45,340 nt of DNA, taken from NCBI GenBank assembly GCA_035499215.1, contig DATJZH010000413.1, positions 1 through 45,340 of the forward strand, written 5' to 3'. Every line of letters starts with the position of its first letter. Position 1 is the first letter of the stretch. Under the pieces are notes generated by a model that made no database searches, was not told the DNA's origin, and worked only from the letters and a program-made list of their open reading frames with translations. Below, in pieces: positions 7,928 through 15,598 of the stretch. The position numbers were made by a program, and so were the translations under genes. The DNA is from DATJZH01 sp035499215 (GTDB lineage: Bacteria; Actinomycetota; Actinomycetes; Streptosporangiales; Streptosporangiaceae).

Positions 7928-9583
7928 TCAGGCGGTTGTGATCCTGCTCGCGCCGCCCAGATCCAGCTCGGTAACCGAGACCTCCCGCATCTTGAACTTC
8001 TGCACCTTTCCGGTGATGGTCATCGGGAACTCGCTGGTGAACCGCACGTAGCGGGGGACCTTGTAGTGCGCGATCTTGCCGGTGCAGAAGGCCCTGATCT
8101 CCTCGCTGGTCAGCTCGCTGCCGGGGCGAAGCTTGACCCAGGCGCACAGCTCCTCGCCGTACTTCGCATCGGGCACGCCGATGACCTGCACATCCTCGAT
8201 CTCCGGATGGGTGTACAGGAATTCCTCGACCTCCCGCGGGTAGATGTTCTCGCCACCGCGGATCACCATGTCCTTGATCCGCCCGACGATGTTGAGGTAG
8301 CCCGCGTCATCCATCACCGCCAGGTCGCCGGTGTGCATCCAGCGGGCGGCATCGATGACCTCGGCGGTCTTTTCCGGCTCGTTCCAGTAGCCCAGCATCA
8401 CCGAGTAGCCGCGGGTGCACAGTTCCCCCGGCGCGCCGCGGGCCATGACCAGGCCGGTCGCCGGGTGGGTCACCTTGACCTCGAGATGCGGGTGCACCTG
8501 GCCGACCGTCGAGACCCGCCGGTCGAGCTCGTCGTCGGCCCTGGTCTGCGCCGATACCGGCGACGTCTCGGTCATCCCGTAGCAGATCGTGACCTCGGAC
8601 ATGTGCATCTCGCTGACGACGCGTTTCATCACCTCCACCGGGCAGGGCGATCCGGCCATGATGCCGGTGCGCAGGGTTGACAGGTCGTAGGAGCCGAAAT
8701 CCGGCATCGCCAGCTCGGCGATGAACATGGTCGGGACCCCGTACAGCGACGTGCACCTCTCCTGCTGTACCGCCTGCAGCGTGGCAGCCGGCTCGAAGCT
8801 CGGCGCCGGGATCACTATGCACGCGCCATGCGTCGTGCAGGCAAGGTTGCCCAGCACCATCCCGAAGCAGTGGTAGAACGGCACCGGGATGCAGGCCCGG
8901 TCGGCGGCGGTGTACCGGCATAGCTCGCCGATGAAGAAGCCGTTGTTGAGGATGTTGTGGTGCGACAGGGTCGCGCCCTTGGGGAAGCCCGTCGTGCCGC
9001 TGGTGTACTGAATGTTGATCGGGTCGTCAAAGGACAGCTCAGCCGTGCGCCGGTCCAGGGCGGGCGACCCGGCGGCCGCGGCACCCGACGCCACAAGCTC
9101 ATCCCAGCCCGCCGCGCCCAGGTAGACCACCTGCTCGAGCTCATCGAGCTCGCCGCGCACCTCGTCGATCATGCCGCGGTAGTCGCTGGTCTTGAAGCCC
9201 GCCGCGCTGACCAGGAGCCGGATGCCGGACTGGCGCAGCGCAAAGCCGAGCTCATGGGTTCGGTACGCCGGGTTGATGTTGACCAGGATCGCCCCGATCT
9301 TCGCGGTGGCGTACTGCAGCAGCACCCACTCGGCGCAGTTCGGCGCCCAGATCCCGACCCGGTCGCCCTTCTCGATGCCCGCCCCGAGCAGGCCGCGGGC
9401 CAGGACATCGGTGTCGGCGTCGAGGTCGGCGTAGGTCCGCCGGCTGCCCGTCAGCACGTCGACGACGGCCTCGCTGTCGGGATGGCCGGCCGCGATCCGT
9501 CGCAGGTTGCCGCCGATGGTCTCGCCCAGCAGGCCGGCTGGCGATGTTCCGTGGCTGTACGACAGCTGAGTTCCACCGGACAT
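7928..9583 (-). CDS. AMP-binding acyl-CoA synthetase (FadD/ACSF2-like)
   Basis: A 551-residue member of the ANL superfamily that activates a carboxylic acid, probably a medium- or long-chain fatty acid, to its acyl-CoA through an acyl-adenylate. The P-loop motif YTSGTTGFPKG starts at residue 193. It is followed by YGMTETSP, GRIKDMVIRGGENIYP and the C-terminal TGKVQKFKMRE containing the adenylation lysine. These motifs and the length fit ACSF2/FadD35-like ligases better than MenE or acetyl-CoA synthetase. The start is backed by a GGAGG about 7 nt upstream of the ATG. It is transcribed divergently from the NfeD/SPFH pair. Exact chain-length preference cannot be read from the sequence. Confidence 0.92.
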   Translation of the reverse strand: MSGGTQLSYSHGTSPAGLLGETIGGNLRRIAAGHPDSEAVVDVLTGSRRTYADLDADTDVLARGLLGAGIEKGDRVGIWAPNCAEWVLLQYATAKIGAILVNINPAYRTHELGFALRQSGIRLLVSAAGFKTSDYRGMIDEVRGELDELEQVVYLGAAGWDELVASGAAAAGSPALDRRTAELSFDDPINIQYTSGTTGFPKGATLSHHNILNNGFFIGELCRYTAADRACIPVPFYHCFGMVLGNLACTTHGACIVIPAPSFEPAATLQAVQQERCTSLYGVPTMFIAELAMPDFGSYDLSTLRTGIMAGSPCPVEVMKRVVSEMHMSEVTICYGMTETSPVSAQTRADDELDRRVSTVGQVHPHLEVKVTHPATGLVMARGAPGELCTRGYSVMLGYWNEPEKTAEVIDAARWMHTGDLAVMDDAGYLNIVGRIKDMVIRGGENIYPREVEEFLYTHPEIEDVQVIGVPDAKYGEELCAWVKLRPGSELTSEEIRAFCTGKIAHYKVPRYVRFTSEFPMTITGKVQKFKMREVSVTELDLGGASRITTA

Positions 9584-9745
9584 GACGGATCCTCCGGAAT
9601 CGGGTGCTTCAATGATCCTGCGTCTTGCCGCGCGGTGTGAAGGCCCTGGCGTTTACGGCGTTCAGCCCAGATGCAACTGCGCGTAACGGGGCCGGCGGGG
9701 TTAGTGTCAGAGTATCTGCCCGCTGTGTTCCTGCCCGGAGCGGAA

Positions 9746-10177
9746 ATGGGAACGTGGATCGTCTGGATCATCGCGGCGGCCGTGCTCGGCGTCGCGGAGA
9801 TCCTCACGACGACGTTCGCGTTCGGCCTGATCGCCATAGCTGCGCTGGTCGGCGCTGCGGTCGGCGCAGCCGGCGGGAACGCGCCGCTGCAGTTCGGGGC
9901 GTTCGTGCTGGCCGCCGCCGCCGGGCTCGGCATCGCCCGGCCCTTCGCCATGCGCCACCTGCGGCAGCCGCCGCTGCTGCGCAGCGGAACGGCCGCGCTC
10001 GTCGGGCGGACCGCGTACGTGCTGGAGGAAGTCACTGCCCATGCCGGGAAGGTCCGGATCGGCGGCGAGCTGTGGTCCGCGCGTCCCTACGACGAGACCC
10101 TGGTGATCCCGGCCGGCACCACCGTGGACGTCATGCAGATCGAGGGCGCGACCGCCCTCGTCTATCCCAGGGAGTGA
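9746..10177 (+). CDS. NfeD family membrane protein
   Basis: A 143-residue protein with two to three N-terminal transmembrane segments (residues 3-25, 29-45 and 50-68). They are followed by a C-terminal OB-fold-like domain (about 80-143) containing GRTAYVLEEVTAHAGKVRIGGELWSARP, typical of NfeD. NfeD proteins partner SPFH/stomatin-like proteins in membrane microdomains. The ATG before GTWIVWIIAAAVLGVAEI is chosen because the family begins just before this helix and a CCCGGAG sits about 6 nt upstream. The frame is open a further 75 nt upstream. It is separated from the SPFH gene by only 2 nt. Confidence 0.9.
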   Translation: MGTWIVWIIAAAVLGVAEILTTTFAFGLIAIAALVGAAVGAAGGNAPLQFGAFVLAAAAGLGIARPFAMRHLRQPPLLRSGTAALVGRTAYVLEEVTAHAGKVRIGGELWSARPYDETLVIPAGTTVDVMQIEGATALVYPRE

Positions 10178-10179
10178 TC

Positions 10180-11301
10180 ATGCTAATTGGTGCTGGCGGT
10201 ATCGCGGCAGCGGTCATCATCGTGCTGATCGTGCTGGTCGCGCTGCGGACGGTCCGGATCGTGCCGCAGGCCCGCGCGCGCAACGTCGAGCGGCTCGGCC
10301 GGTACCGCAAGACGCTCGAGCCGGGGATGAACCTGATCGTTCCGCTCATCGACCGGGTCAAGAAGGAGATCGACTTGCGCGAGCAGGTCGTGGCGTTCCG
10401 CGGCCAGCCGGTCATCACCGAGGACAACGTGGTCGTAGAGATCGATACCGTGCTGTTCTTCCAGGTCACCGACCCGCGTGCGGCCGACTACGAGATCGTC
10501 GACTACATCCAGGCGATCGAGCAGCTGACCGCGACGATGCTGCGCAGCGTGATCGGGACCATGGACCTGGAGGTGACCCTGACCTCGCGCGACAAGATCA
10601 ACACCCAGCTCCGCGGCGTGCTGGACGACGCCTCGGGCAAGTGGGGGATCCGGGTGACCCGGGTGGAGATCAAGGCGATCAACCCGCCGAAGACCATCAT
10701 TGACGCGATGGAGAAGCAGATGCGGGCCGAGCGCGAGAAGCGCGCGGCGGTTCTCAACGCCGAGGGCCAGCGGCAAGCCCAGATCCTCACCGCGGAGGGC
10801 GAGAAGCAGAGCAACATCCTGCGGGCGGAGGGCGAGCGGCAGGGCGCGATCCTGCGCGCCCAGGGCGAGGCGAAGGCCATCGAGACGGTGTTCCAGTCGA
10901 TTCACCAGAACGACCCCGACCCCAAGCTGCTCGCCTACCAGTACCTGATGCAGACGCTGCCGCAGCTCGCGCAGGGCCCCGCGAACACCCTGTGGATGGT
11001 CCCCAGCGAGCTGACCGGCGCGCTGAAGGCCCTCGGCTCCGCCTTCGACGCATCAGCGGGCGGCCGCCAGTCATCGGAGGCACGCGTCCCGGCCAGGGAC
11101 GCCACGGCTCCGGCGGCAAACGGGTCGGCTCCCGATGCTCTGGCTCCGGCGGAGGCCACGAGCCTGCCAGTACCGCGGCTCGGCGGCGACCCGCTCGCGG
11201 CGCTACCCGGGACGGATCGCCAGGCCGATGGTCAGCAGGACGCCGAAGGCCAGCTGCAGCCGCCCGGTCTGGCCCAGCGCGGCGATAAGACCGGGGCCTG
11301 A
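10180..11301 (+). CDS. SPFH/Band 7 (stomatin-like) membrane-anchored protein
   Basis: A 373-residue protein with one N-terminal membrane helix (about residues 7-23), then the SPFH domain (about 25-190). Next come four imperfect 11-residue repeats (residues ~193-235, pattern AEGxRQxxIL) that form the usual helical flotillin/stomatin stalk. The family scaffolds membrane microdomains and is often paired with NfeD, as here. After about residue 300 the tail is a disordered Ala/Pro-rich extension. The last 99 nt of coding sequence overlap the 3' end of menA on the other strand. The start ATG is 2 nt after the nfeD stop, with the GGGAG of the nfeD 3' end acting as ribosome-binding site. Confidence 0.93.
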   Translation: MLIGAGGIAAAVIIVLIVLVALRTVRIVPQARARNVERLGRYRKTLEPGMNLIVPLIDRVKKEIDLREQVVAFRGQPVITEDNVVVEIDTVLFFQVTDPRAADYEIVDYIQAIEQLTATMLRSVIGTMDLEVTLTSRDKINTQLRGVLDDASGKWGIRVTRVEIKAINPPKTIIDAMEKQMRAEREKRAAVLNAEGQRQAQILTAEGEKQSNILRAEGERQGAILRAQGEAKAIETVFQSIHQNDPDPKLLAYQYLMQTLPQLAQGPANTLWMVPSELTGALKALGSAFDASAGGRQSSEARVPARDATAPAANGSAPDALAPAEATSLPVPRLGGDPLAALPGTDRQADGQQDAEGQLQPPGLAQRGDKTGA

Positions 11302-12078
11302 GGCGCCGCCCTGCACCTGGCGCAGCGGCGGCCAGGCGAACGGCGCCGCGGCCAGCGCGATCAGGGCCAGCGGTGCCGCCGGCGCGACGGCGACCGCGAC
11401 GCCGAACGGCGCCGCCACGCACGCCGCGTACAGCAGGCGGGTCCGCCTGTCGCCGAGCACCACGGCCAGGGTCCGCTTCCCGGTCAGGCTGTCGGTCGGT
11501 ATGTCACGCAGGTTGTTGATGATGAGCAGCGCGCACGCGAGCAGCCCGACCGGAACCGCCGCGGCCAGGGCCAGCCAGGCCAGCGACCGCATCTGCACGT
11601 AGGCGGTCCCGGCCACGGCAGCCACGCCGAAGAACAGGAAAACCGACACCTCGCCGAGGGCCAGGTATCCGTAGGGCCGCCCGCCGCCGGTGTAGAACCA
11701 GGCAGCGGCAACGGCCGCGGCGCCAAGCAGCAGCAGCCACCAGGAGGTCGCCACGGCCAGGACCAGGCCGGCGACACAGGCGACGGCGAAGCAGCACAGC
11801 GCTGCCGCCAGCACGTGCCGGGGCGGGGCGAGCTCCGCCGCGACCAGCCGGACGGGCCCGACGCGCTGCCTGTCCGTGCCCCGGATTCCGTCGCTGTAGT
11901 CGTTGGCGAAGTTGACGCCGACCTGCAGCGCCAGCGCGACGATCAGTGCCAGCGCCGCCCGCCACGGTGAGAACAGCCCGTAGCCGAACGCGACGCCCGA
12001 GCCAACGACAACGGGGACGACGGCCGCGGGCAGCGTCCGCGGCCGCGCACCCGCAACCCAGTCCCGTGCTGGCGCCAC
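11203..12078 (-). CDS. menA: 1,4-dihydroxy-2-naphthoate polyprenyltransferase
   Basis: An integral-membrane UbiA-family prenyltransferase that attaches the isoprenoid tail to DHNA in menaquinone synthesis. Both Asp-rich motifs are present: NFANDYSDGIRGTD in the first half and NNLRDIPTDSLTGKRTLAV in the second. RVGPVRLV follows the first motif, as in mycobacterial MenA. Start choice: a GTG preceded by GAAGGG at about 6 nt gives 291 residues beginning just before ARDWVAGARPRTLP, matching mycobacterial MenA. The open frame extends 78 nt further. Eight to nine hydrophobic segments follow. No other men gene is nearby. The gene converges on, and overlaps, the SPFH gene. Confidence 0.94.
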   Translation of the reverse strand: MAPARDWVAGARPRTLPAAVVPVVVGSGVAFGYGLFSPWRAALALIVALALQVGVNFANDYSDGIRGTDRQRVGPVRLVAAELAPPRHVLAAALCCFAVACVAGLVLAVATSWWLLLLGAAAVAAAWFYTGGGRPYGYLALGEVSVFLFFGVAAVAGTAYVQMRSLAWLALAAAVPVGLLACALLIINNLRDIPTDSLTGKRTLAVVLGDRRTRLLYAACVAAPFGVAVAVAPAAPLALIALAAAPFAWPPLRQVQGGASGPGLIAALGQTGRLQLAFGVLLTIGLAIRPG

Positions 12079-12172
12079 ATCCTGCCCTTCGCCGAGGCTT
12101 CGCAAGGTCACACAGTAGCCGCGCCGCGCTGGCGCCGCCCCCGCCGCCCGGCGCATCCGGCGTCCGTCACCG

Positions 12173-12970
12173 TCACCGCACGGGCGGGAGAGTCCTGGCC
12201 GCGGCCTCGTAGATGTGGCTGATCTGCCATCTGGTCAGGTGCCGGTGCCGGGACGCCCGCGACTTCCGCCGGAAATACCTGCGGACCCGCGATCCGCTGA
12301 ACACGTCAACGCCGCGCAGGCTGGCAACCGCCCACGGGATGGTCGGCCCGTATATCACCATCACCGGCCGGACGCCGAGCGGCTGCCCGAGCGAAGCCCC
12401 TATCAGCAGGGAAGCCTGCCCCGCCTCCCAGCGGGCGTGCACCAGCCGTTCCTTCTTGTTGGCCGGCCCGTGGTAGAGGACTTTCCCGGCCGTGGTCCGC
12501 ACCGGCAGCCGCCGGTCCCAGTACTCGGAGTCCAGGGCGAATACGCCGGCCGGCCCGATGACCAGGTGATCGATGACGGAATCGCTGCCGGGAATCGCCC
12601 GGGCGTTCAGTGCCAGGTAGCCGGCCGGCCGCAGCAGCAGCAGCCGCCGCCGGGTGCGGCGCTGCGCCGCGGTGACCCGCGCCGCCGCGGGAATGAGCGC
12701 CATCCTCTTCGACTGGTAGACCGTGTCCACGACGGCCACGAGGACCGCGAAGGTCAGCCCGACCCGCCATTGCAGCCAGATCGTCACCGCTATTCCCGTG
12801 ACAGCCGCCATGACGGCCCGGCGGATCCACACGGGCACACGCGGATCCGCCCCCATGCCTGTCAGCGCCGGACGTGAGGCTGGGGCGACGGGGGTGCTCG
12901 CCTCATGCAGGGCCTCGGCCGGCAGTGCTGGCCCGGTCTGCTCGATCTCCGGCCCGGTCTCCCGGTCCAC
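12173..12970 (-). CDS. NERD domain membrane protein
   Basis: A 265-residue protein starting with GTG. A disordered N-terminal ~45 residues lead into two adjacent transmembrane segments (about 50-85), then an Arg-rich linker. A nuclease-related (NERD) domain follows at about 115-225, recognised by IDHLVIGPAGVFALDSEYW, which holds the predicted metal-binding acidic residue and core strand. NERD domains are distantly related to restriction-type nucleases, but activity is unproven for most members. The C-terminus is basic. It sits upstream of menA on the same strand and is divergent from the amidase gene. Family assignment is good; cellular function is unknown. Confidence 0.85.
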   Translation of the reverse strand: MDRETGPEIEQTGPALPAEALHEASTPVAPASRPALTGMGADPRVPVWIRRAVMAAVTGIAVTIWLQWRVGLTFAVLVAVVDTVYQSKRMALIPAAARVTAAQRRTRRRLLLLRPAGYLALNARAIPGSDSVIDHLVIGPAGVFALDSEYWDRRLPVRTTAGKVLYHGPANKKERLVHARWEAGQASLLIGASLGQPLGVRPVMVIYGPTIPWAVASLRGVDVFSGSRVRRYFRRKSRASRHRHLTRWQISHIYEAAARTLPPVR

Positions 12971-13040
12971 ACCTGTGAGGGTAACCGAATCAGCATGCCG
13001 GGAAACGCGCTGTCAGATTCTGACCCCGGGCTGCGCCTGC

Positions 13041-13069
13041 TGGACCGGGTCGGGCCCGCGGGCTACTGT
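13041..13069 (+). promoter_or_regulatory. Candidate promoter for a leaderless amidase mRNA
   Basis: A TGGACC hexamer (13041-13046) and a TACTGT hexamer (13064-13069) are separated by 17 bp, resembling -35 and -10 boxes of the principal actinobacterial sigma factor. The amidase GTG begins 9 bases after the -10 box. That is about where transcription would start, and no Shine-Dalgarno sequence precedes it. This is inference from motif and spacing only. Confidence 0.45.
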
Positions 13070-13077
13070 TCGGTCAC

Positions 13078-14517
13078 GTGACCGAGATTCATGACCTCAC
13101 GGTGCTCGAGCTGACCGCCGCCATCGGCGCCGGTGACCTTTCGCCGGTCGAGATCACCGACCATTACCTGGACCGGATCGACCGGCTCAACGAGCAGGTC
13201 GGCGCCTTCTACACGGTCACCAGCGAGATCGCCCGCCAGCAGGCGGACCAGGCGGAGAAGGCAGCCGCGGCCAGCCGCAGGGACAGCGGCGGGCCGGGCG
13301 CGGCGCTGCCGCCGCTGACCGGCGTGCCCATCCCGGTCAAGGACCTGAACATGGTCGCCGGGGTGCGGCTCACCTTCGGCAGCATGGCGTTCGCCGACAA
13401 CCTGGCCGCCGACGACGATTATGTGGTGACGCGGCTGCGCGCTGCCGGGTCGGTCCTCACCGGGAAGACGGCTGCGCCGGAGTTCGGCCTGCCGTGCTAC
13501 ACGGAGACGAAAATCGGCCCGCCGGCCCGCACCCCGTGGGACCTGTCACGCTCGGCGGGCGGTTCCAGCGGCGGCGCGGCCGCGGCGGTCGCGGCGGGCC
13601 TGGCGCCCGCGGCGCAGGGCAGTGACGGCGGCGGCTCCATCAGGATCCCGTGCAGCGTGTGCGGGCTGTTCGGGATCAAGCCGAGCCGCGGCCGGATCTC
13701 GCTCGGCCCGATCATGCCCGACCTGGCCGGGCTTGCCACCAGCGGCCCGATCGCGCGGACGGTGGCCGATGCGGCTCTGCTGCTCGACGTGATGACCGGC
13801 AATTACCCGGGTGATATGTACACCCAGCCGCCGCTGGCGGCCGGCGAGACCTTCCTCGGTTTCGCCGGCCGCGAGCCGGGCCGGCTGCGCATCGCCCGGT
13901 CACTGCAGACGGTGCTGCCGGGCGCTGACCCGCATCCGGACTGCGTGGCCGCCTACCAGGATGCCAGTGCGCTGCTGGCCAGCCTCGGGCACGACGTCGA
14001 GGATGTCGAGGTGCCGTTCACGCCGGATGTTATTCCCGCGTTCGAGACGCTGTGGTACTCGATGGCCACCCTGGCCCCGGTCACTGCTGCCCGGGAGGCA
14101 GAGCTGCTGCCGCTCACCAGGTACCTGCGCGGCCGCGGCTTCGCGCTCGGGGCGGCGGACCTGCTCCTCGCTCAGACCTGCCTGCAGGCTGTCTCGCGGC
14201 AGGCGCTGAGCATGCTGAACAGCTACGACGCGATGCTGCACCCGACGCTGGCATCGCCCCCGGCGCCGGTCGGCTATTTCGACGAGGTCGAGCCGGCCGA
14301 GAATTTCGAGCGGCAGAAGCGGTTCACGCCGTGGACCGCGCTGTACAACCTGTCCGGCCAGCCCGCTGTCAGCGTCCCGCTGCACTGGACGGCCGCCGGA
14401 CTGCCGATCGGGGTGATGCTGGCCGGCCGGATCGGCGCTGAGGGCACGCTGATCTCGCTGTCGGCACAGCTCGAGGCCGCGCGGCCCTGGCGCGGCCGGC
14501 GCCCGGCGATCTGGTAG
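13078..14517 (+). CDS. Amidase signature family hydrolase
   Basis: A 479-residue amidase with the complete Ser-cisSer-Lys catalytic triad: Lys88 in PVKDLN, Ser163 in AGGSSGGAA and Ser187 in GSDGGGSIRIP. The 24-residue spacing between the two serines equals that in fatty-acid amide hydrolase. The family hydrolyses carboxylic amides to the acid and ammonia; substrate cannot be deduced. No GatB/GatC neighbours are present, so it is not the glutamyl-tRNA amidotransferase subunit. The GTG start begins VTEIHDLTVLEL, which matches usual family N-termini. No membrane segment or signal peptide is seen. It faces the lipoprotein gene tail to tail. Confidence 0.93.
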   Translation: MTEIHDLTVLELTAAIGAGDLSPVEITDHYLDRIDRLNEQVGAFYTVTSEIARQQADQAEKAAAASRRDSGGPGAALPPLTGVPIPVKDLNMVAGVRLTFGSMAFADNLAADDDYVVTRLRAAGSVLTGKTAAPEFGLPCYTETKIGPPARTPWDLSRSAGGSSGGAAAAVAAGLAPAAQGSDGGGSIRIPCSVCGLFGIKPSRGRISLGPIMPDLAGLATSGPIARTVADAALLLDVMTGNYPGDMYTQPPLAAGETFLGFAGREPGRLRIARSLQTVLPGADPHPDCVAAYQDASALLASLGHDVEDVEVPFTPDVIPAFETLWYSMATLAPVTAAREAELLPLTRYLRGRGFALGAADLLLAQTCLQAVSRQALSMLNSYDAMLHPTLASPPAPVGYFDEVEPAENFERQKRFTPWTALYNLSGQPAVSVPLHWTAAGLPIGVMLAGRIGAEGTLISLSAQLEAARPWRGRRPAIW

Positions 14518-14539
14518 GCCGGCGCCGCTGCCCGTCTGG

Positions 14540-15313
14540 TCAGCACCCGCCGGCCGGTCCCGGCGAGCCGGTGCCGGCCGCCGGCTGGTCAACGACGCCG
14601 GCGGCCGCGGCGCGGAGCACGGCCCCGAAGTGCACGACGTACCACCGGCCGCGCCAGGAGATCAGCGAGGCGATGCCGATCGAGCGCAGCTGGCCGTGGC
14701 CGGAGTAGACGATCCGCGCGCCGGCCACGTGCCAGTAGCCCACGGAGTTGTAGCAGGCGCCGGGGCTGATCCAGCTGGCCTGCGCTGACGGCACGATCAC
14801 CGTGACCAGCCTGGCCCGCCTGGCCTGACGTCCCAGGAATCGGTGCGCGGCACGGACATCGAGCTGGAAGTCCCCCATCAGGCGGCTGTGCCAGTCCGCC
14901 GCCGGATCGTAGATCGCCTTGACCTGCTCGTAGGCGGCCAGCGGGAAGAATGCCTGGCCCGCCAGCGCGGGCCTGCCGGTCACCACGGCGGCCCACAGGT
15001 CCGTCATCTCCGCGCTGAACACCCGGCTGCGCGCGGCGGGGAAGACTCTGGTCTGGCGCAGGCGACCCGGCGGCGGCGGCACCCGGATGAGCGTCGGCGA
15101 CGCGTCCGGGCGCTGCGCCACCGGCGACGGGGACGCTGATCCCGAGCCGGCCGCCGGCGACTGGCCGGCGTGCGCGCTGGCCACCTCGCTGACCCGCGGG
15201 CTCCCCGCCGCGGCCGGGCTCGTGGTCTGGCCCGAGCAGGCGCCGGCCAGCGCAGCCACCGCGACGACCAGCGCCGCGCACCGCGGTGCGCGCAGTCTTG
15301 CTATCTCGGTCAC
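14540..15313 (-). CDS. Secreted lipoprotein of unknown function
   Basis: A 257-residue protein with a lipoprotein signal peptide: a basic start, a hydrophobic core and the lipobox LAGAC with Cys26. It would therefore be lipid-anchored on the outer face of the membrane. A Ser/Pro/Ala-rich linker (about residues 28-75) is followed by a globular domain from about residue 85 to the end. I do not recognise a named family in it. The GTG start is preferred because it gives a normal signal peptide and follows a GAGGGG ribosome-binding site; the frame is open 168 nt further upstream. It is divergent from the MMPL transporter gene, with which it may share regulation. Confidence 0.8.
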   Translation of the reverse strand: MTEIARLRAPRCAALVVAVAALAGACSGQTTSPAAAGSPRVSEVASAHAGQSPAAGSGSASPSPVAQRPDASPTLIRVPPPPGRLRQTRVFPAARSRVFSAEMTDLWAAVVTGRPALAGQAFFPLAAYEQVKAIYDPAADWHSRLMGDFQLDVRAAHRFLGRQARRARLVTVIVPSAQASWISPGACYNSVGYWHVAGARIVYSGHGQLRSIGIASLISWRGRWYVVHFGAVLRAAAAGVVDQPAAGTGSPGPAGGC

Positions 15314-15506
15314 TGGCCCCTCGCACGGCGATCGGACGGTTGTTCCTCGGTCGTATGCCGAAGGCGCCGCCGGCGTCAGCCGGAGGCCCTGGTCAGCGTA
15401 CCGGCCAGCAGGCCGGCAGGCCCGGCAGGCGGATGGGCGCGCCGTCCGGCGCGAATGCCCGGGCCGGAGCCAGCTGATCACCGCGCAGGGTGCGGACGGG
15501 CGCTGC

Positions 15507-15535
15507 CGGACAGGGAAAAATCATCAGATTACACT
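15507..15535 (+). promoter_or_regulatory. Candidate promoter of the MMPL transporter gene
   Basis: CGGACA (15507-15512) and TACACT (15530-15535) are 17 bp apart in a locally AT-rich patch, about 64 nt upstream of the GTG start. Spacing and hexamers fit a housekeeping promoter moderately well. No experimental support is available from sequence alone. Confidence 0.35.
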
Positions 15536-15598
15536 AGTCTCGCCGTTGCTGGCGGTAACCGGTCTGCCGGCTGCCGGACTCACCCGGGGGATGAGGCA

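Noticed and set aside
5957..8680. 907-codon plus-strand frame across the helicase and acyl-CoA ligase genes
   Set aside because: It crosses two real genes in antisense and the gap between them and has no recognisable domain.
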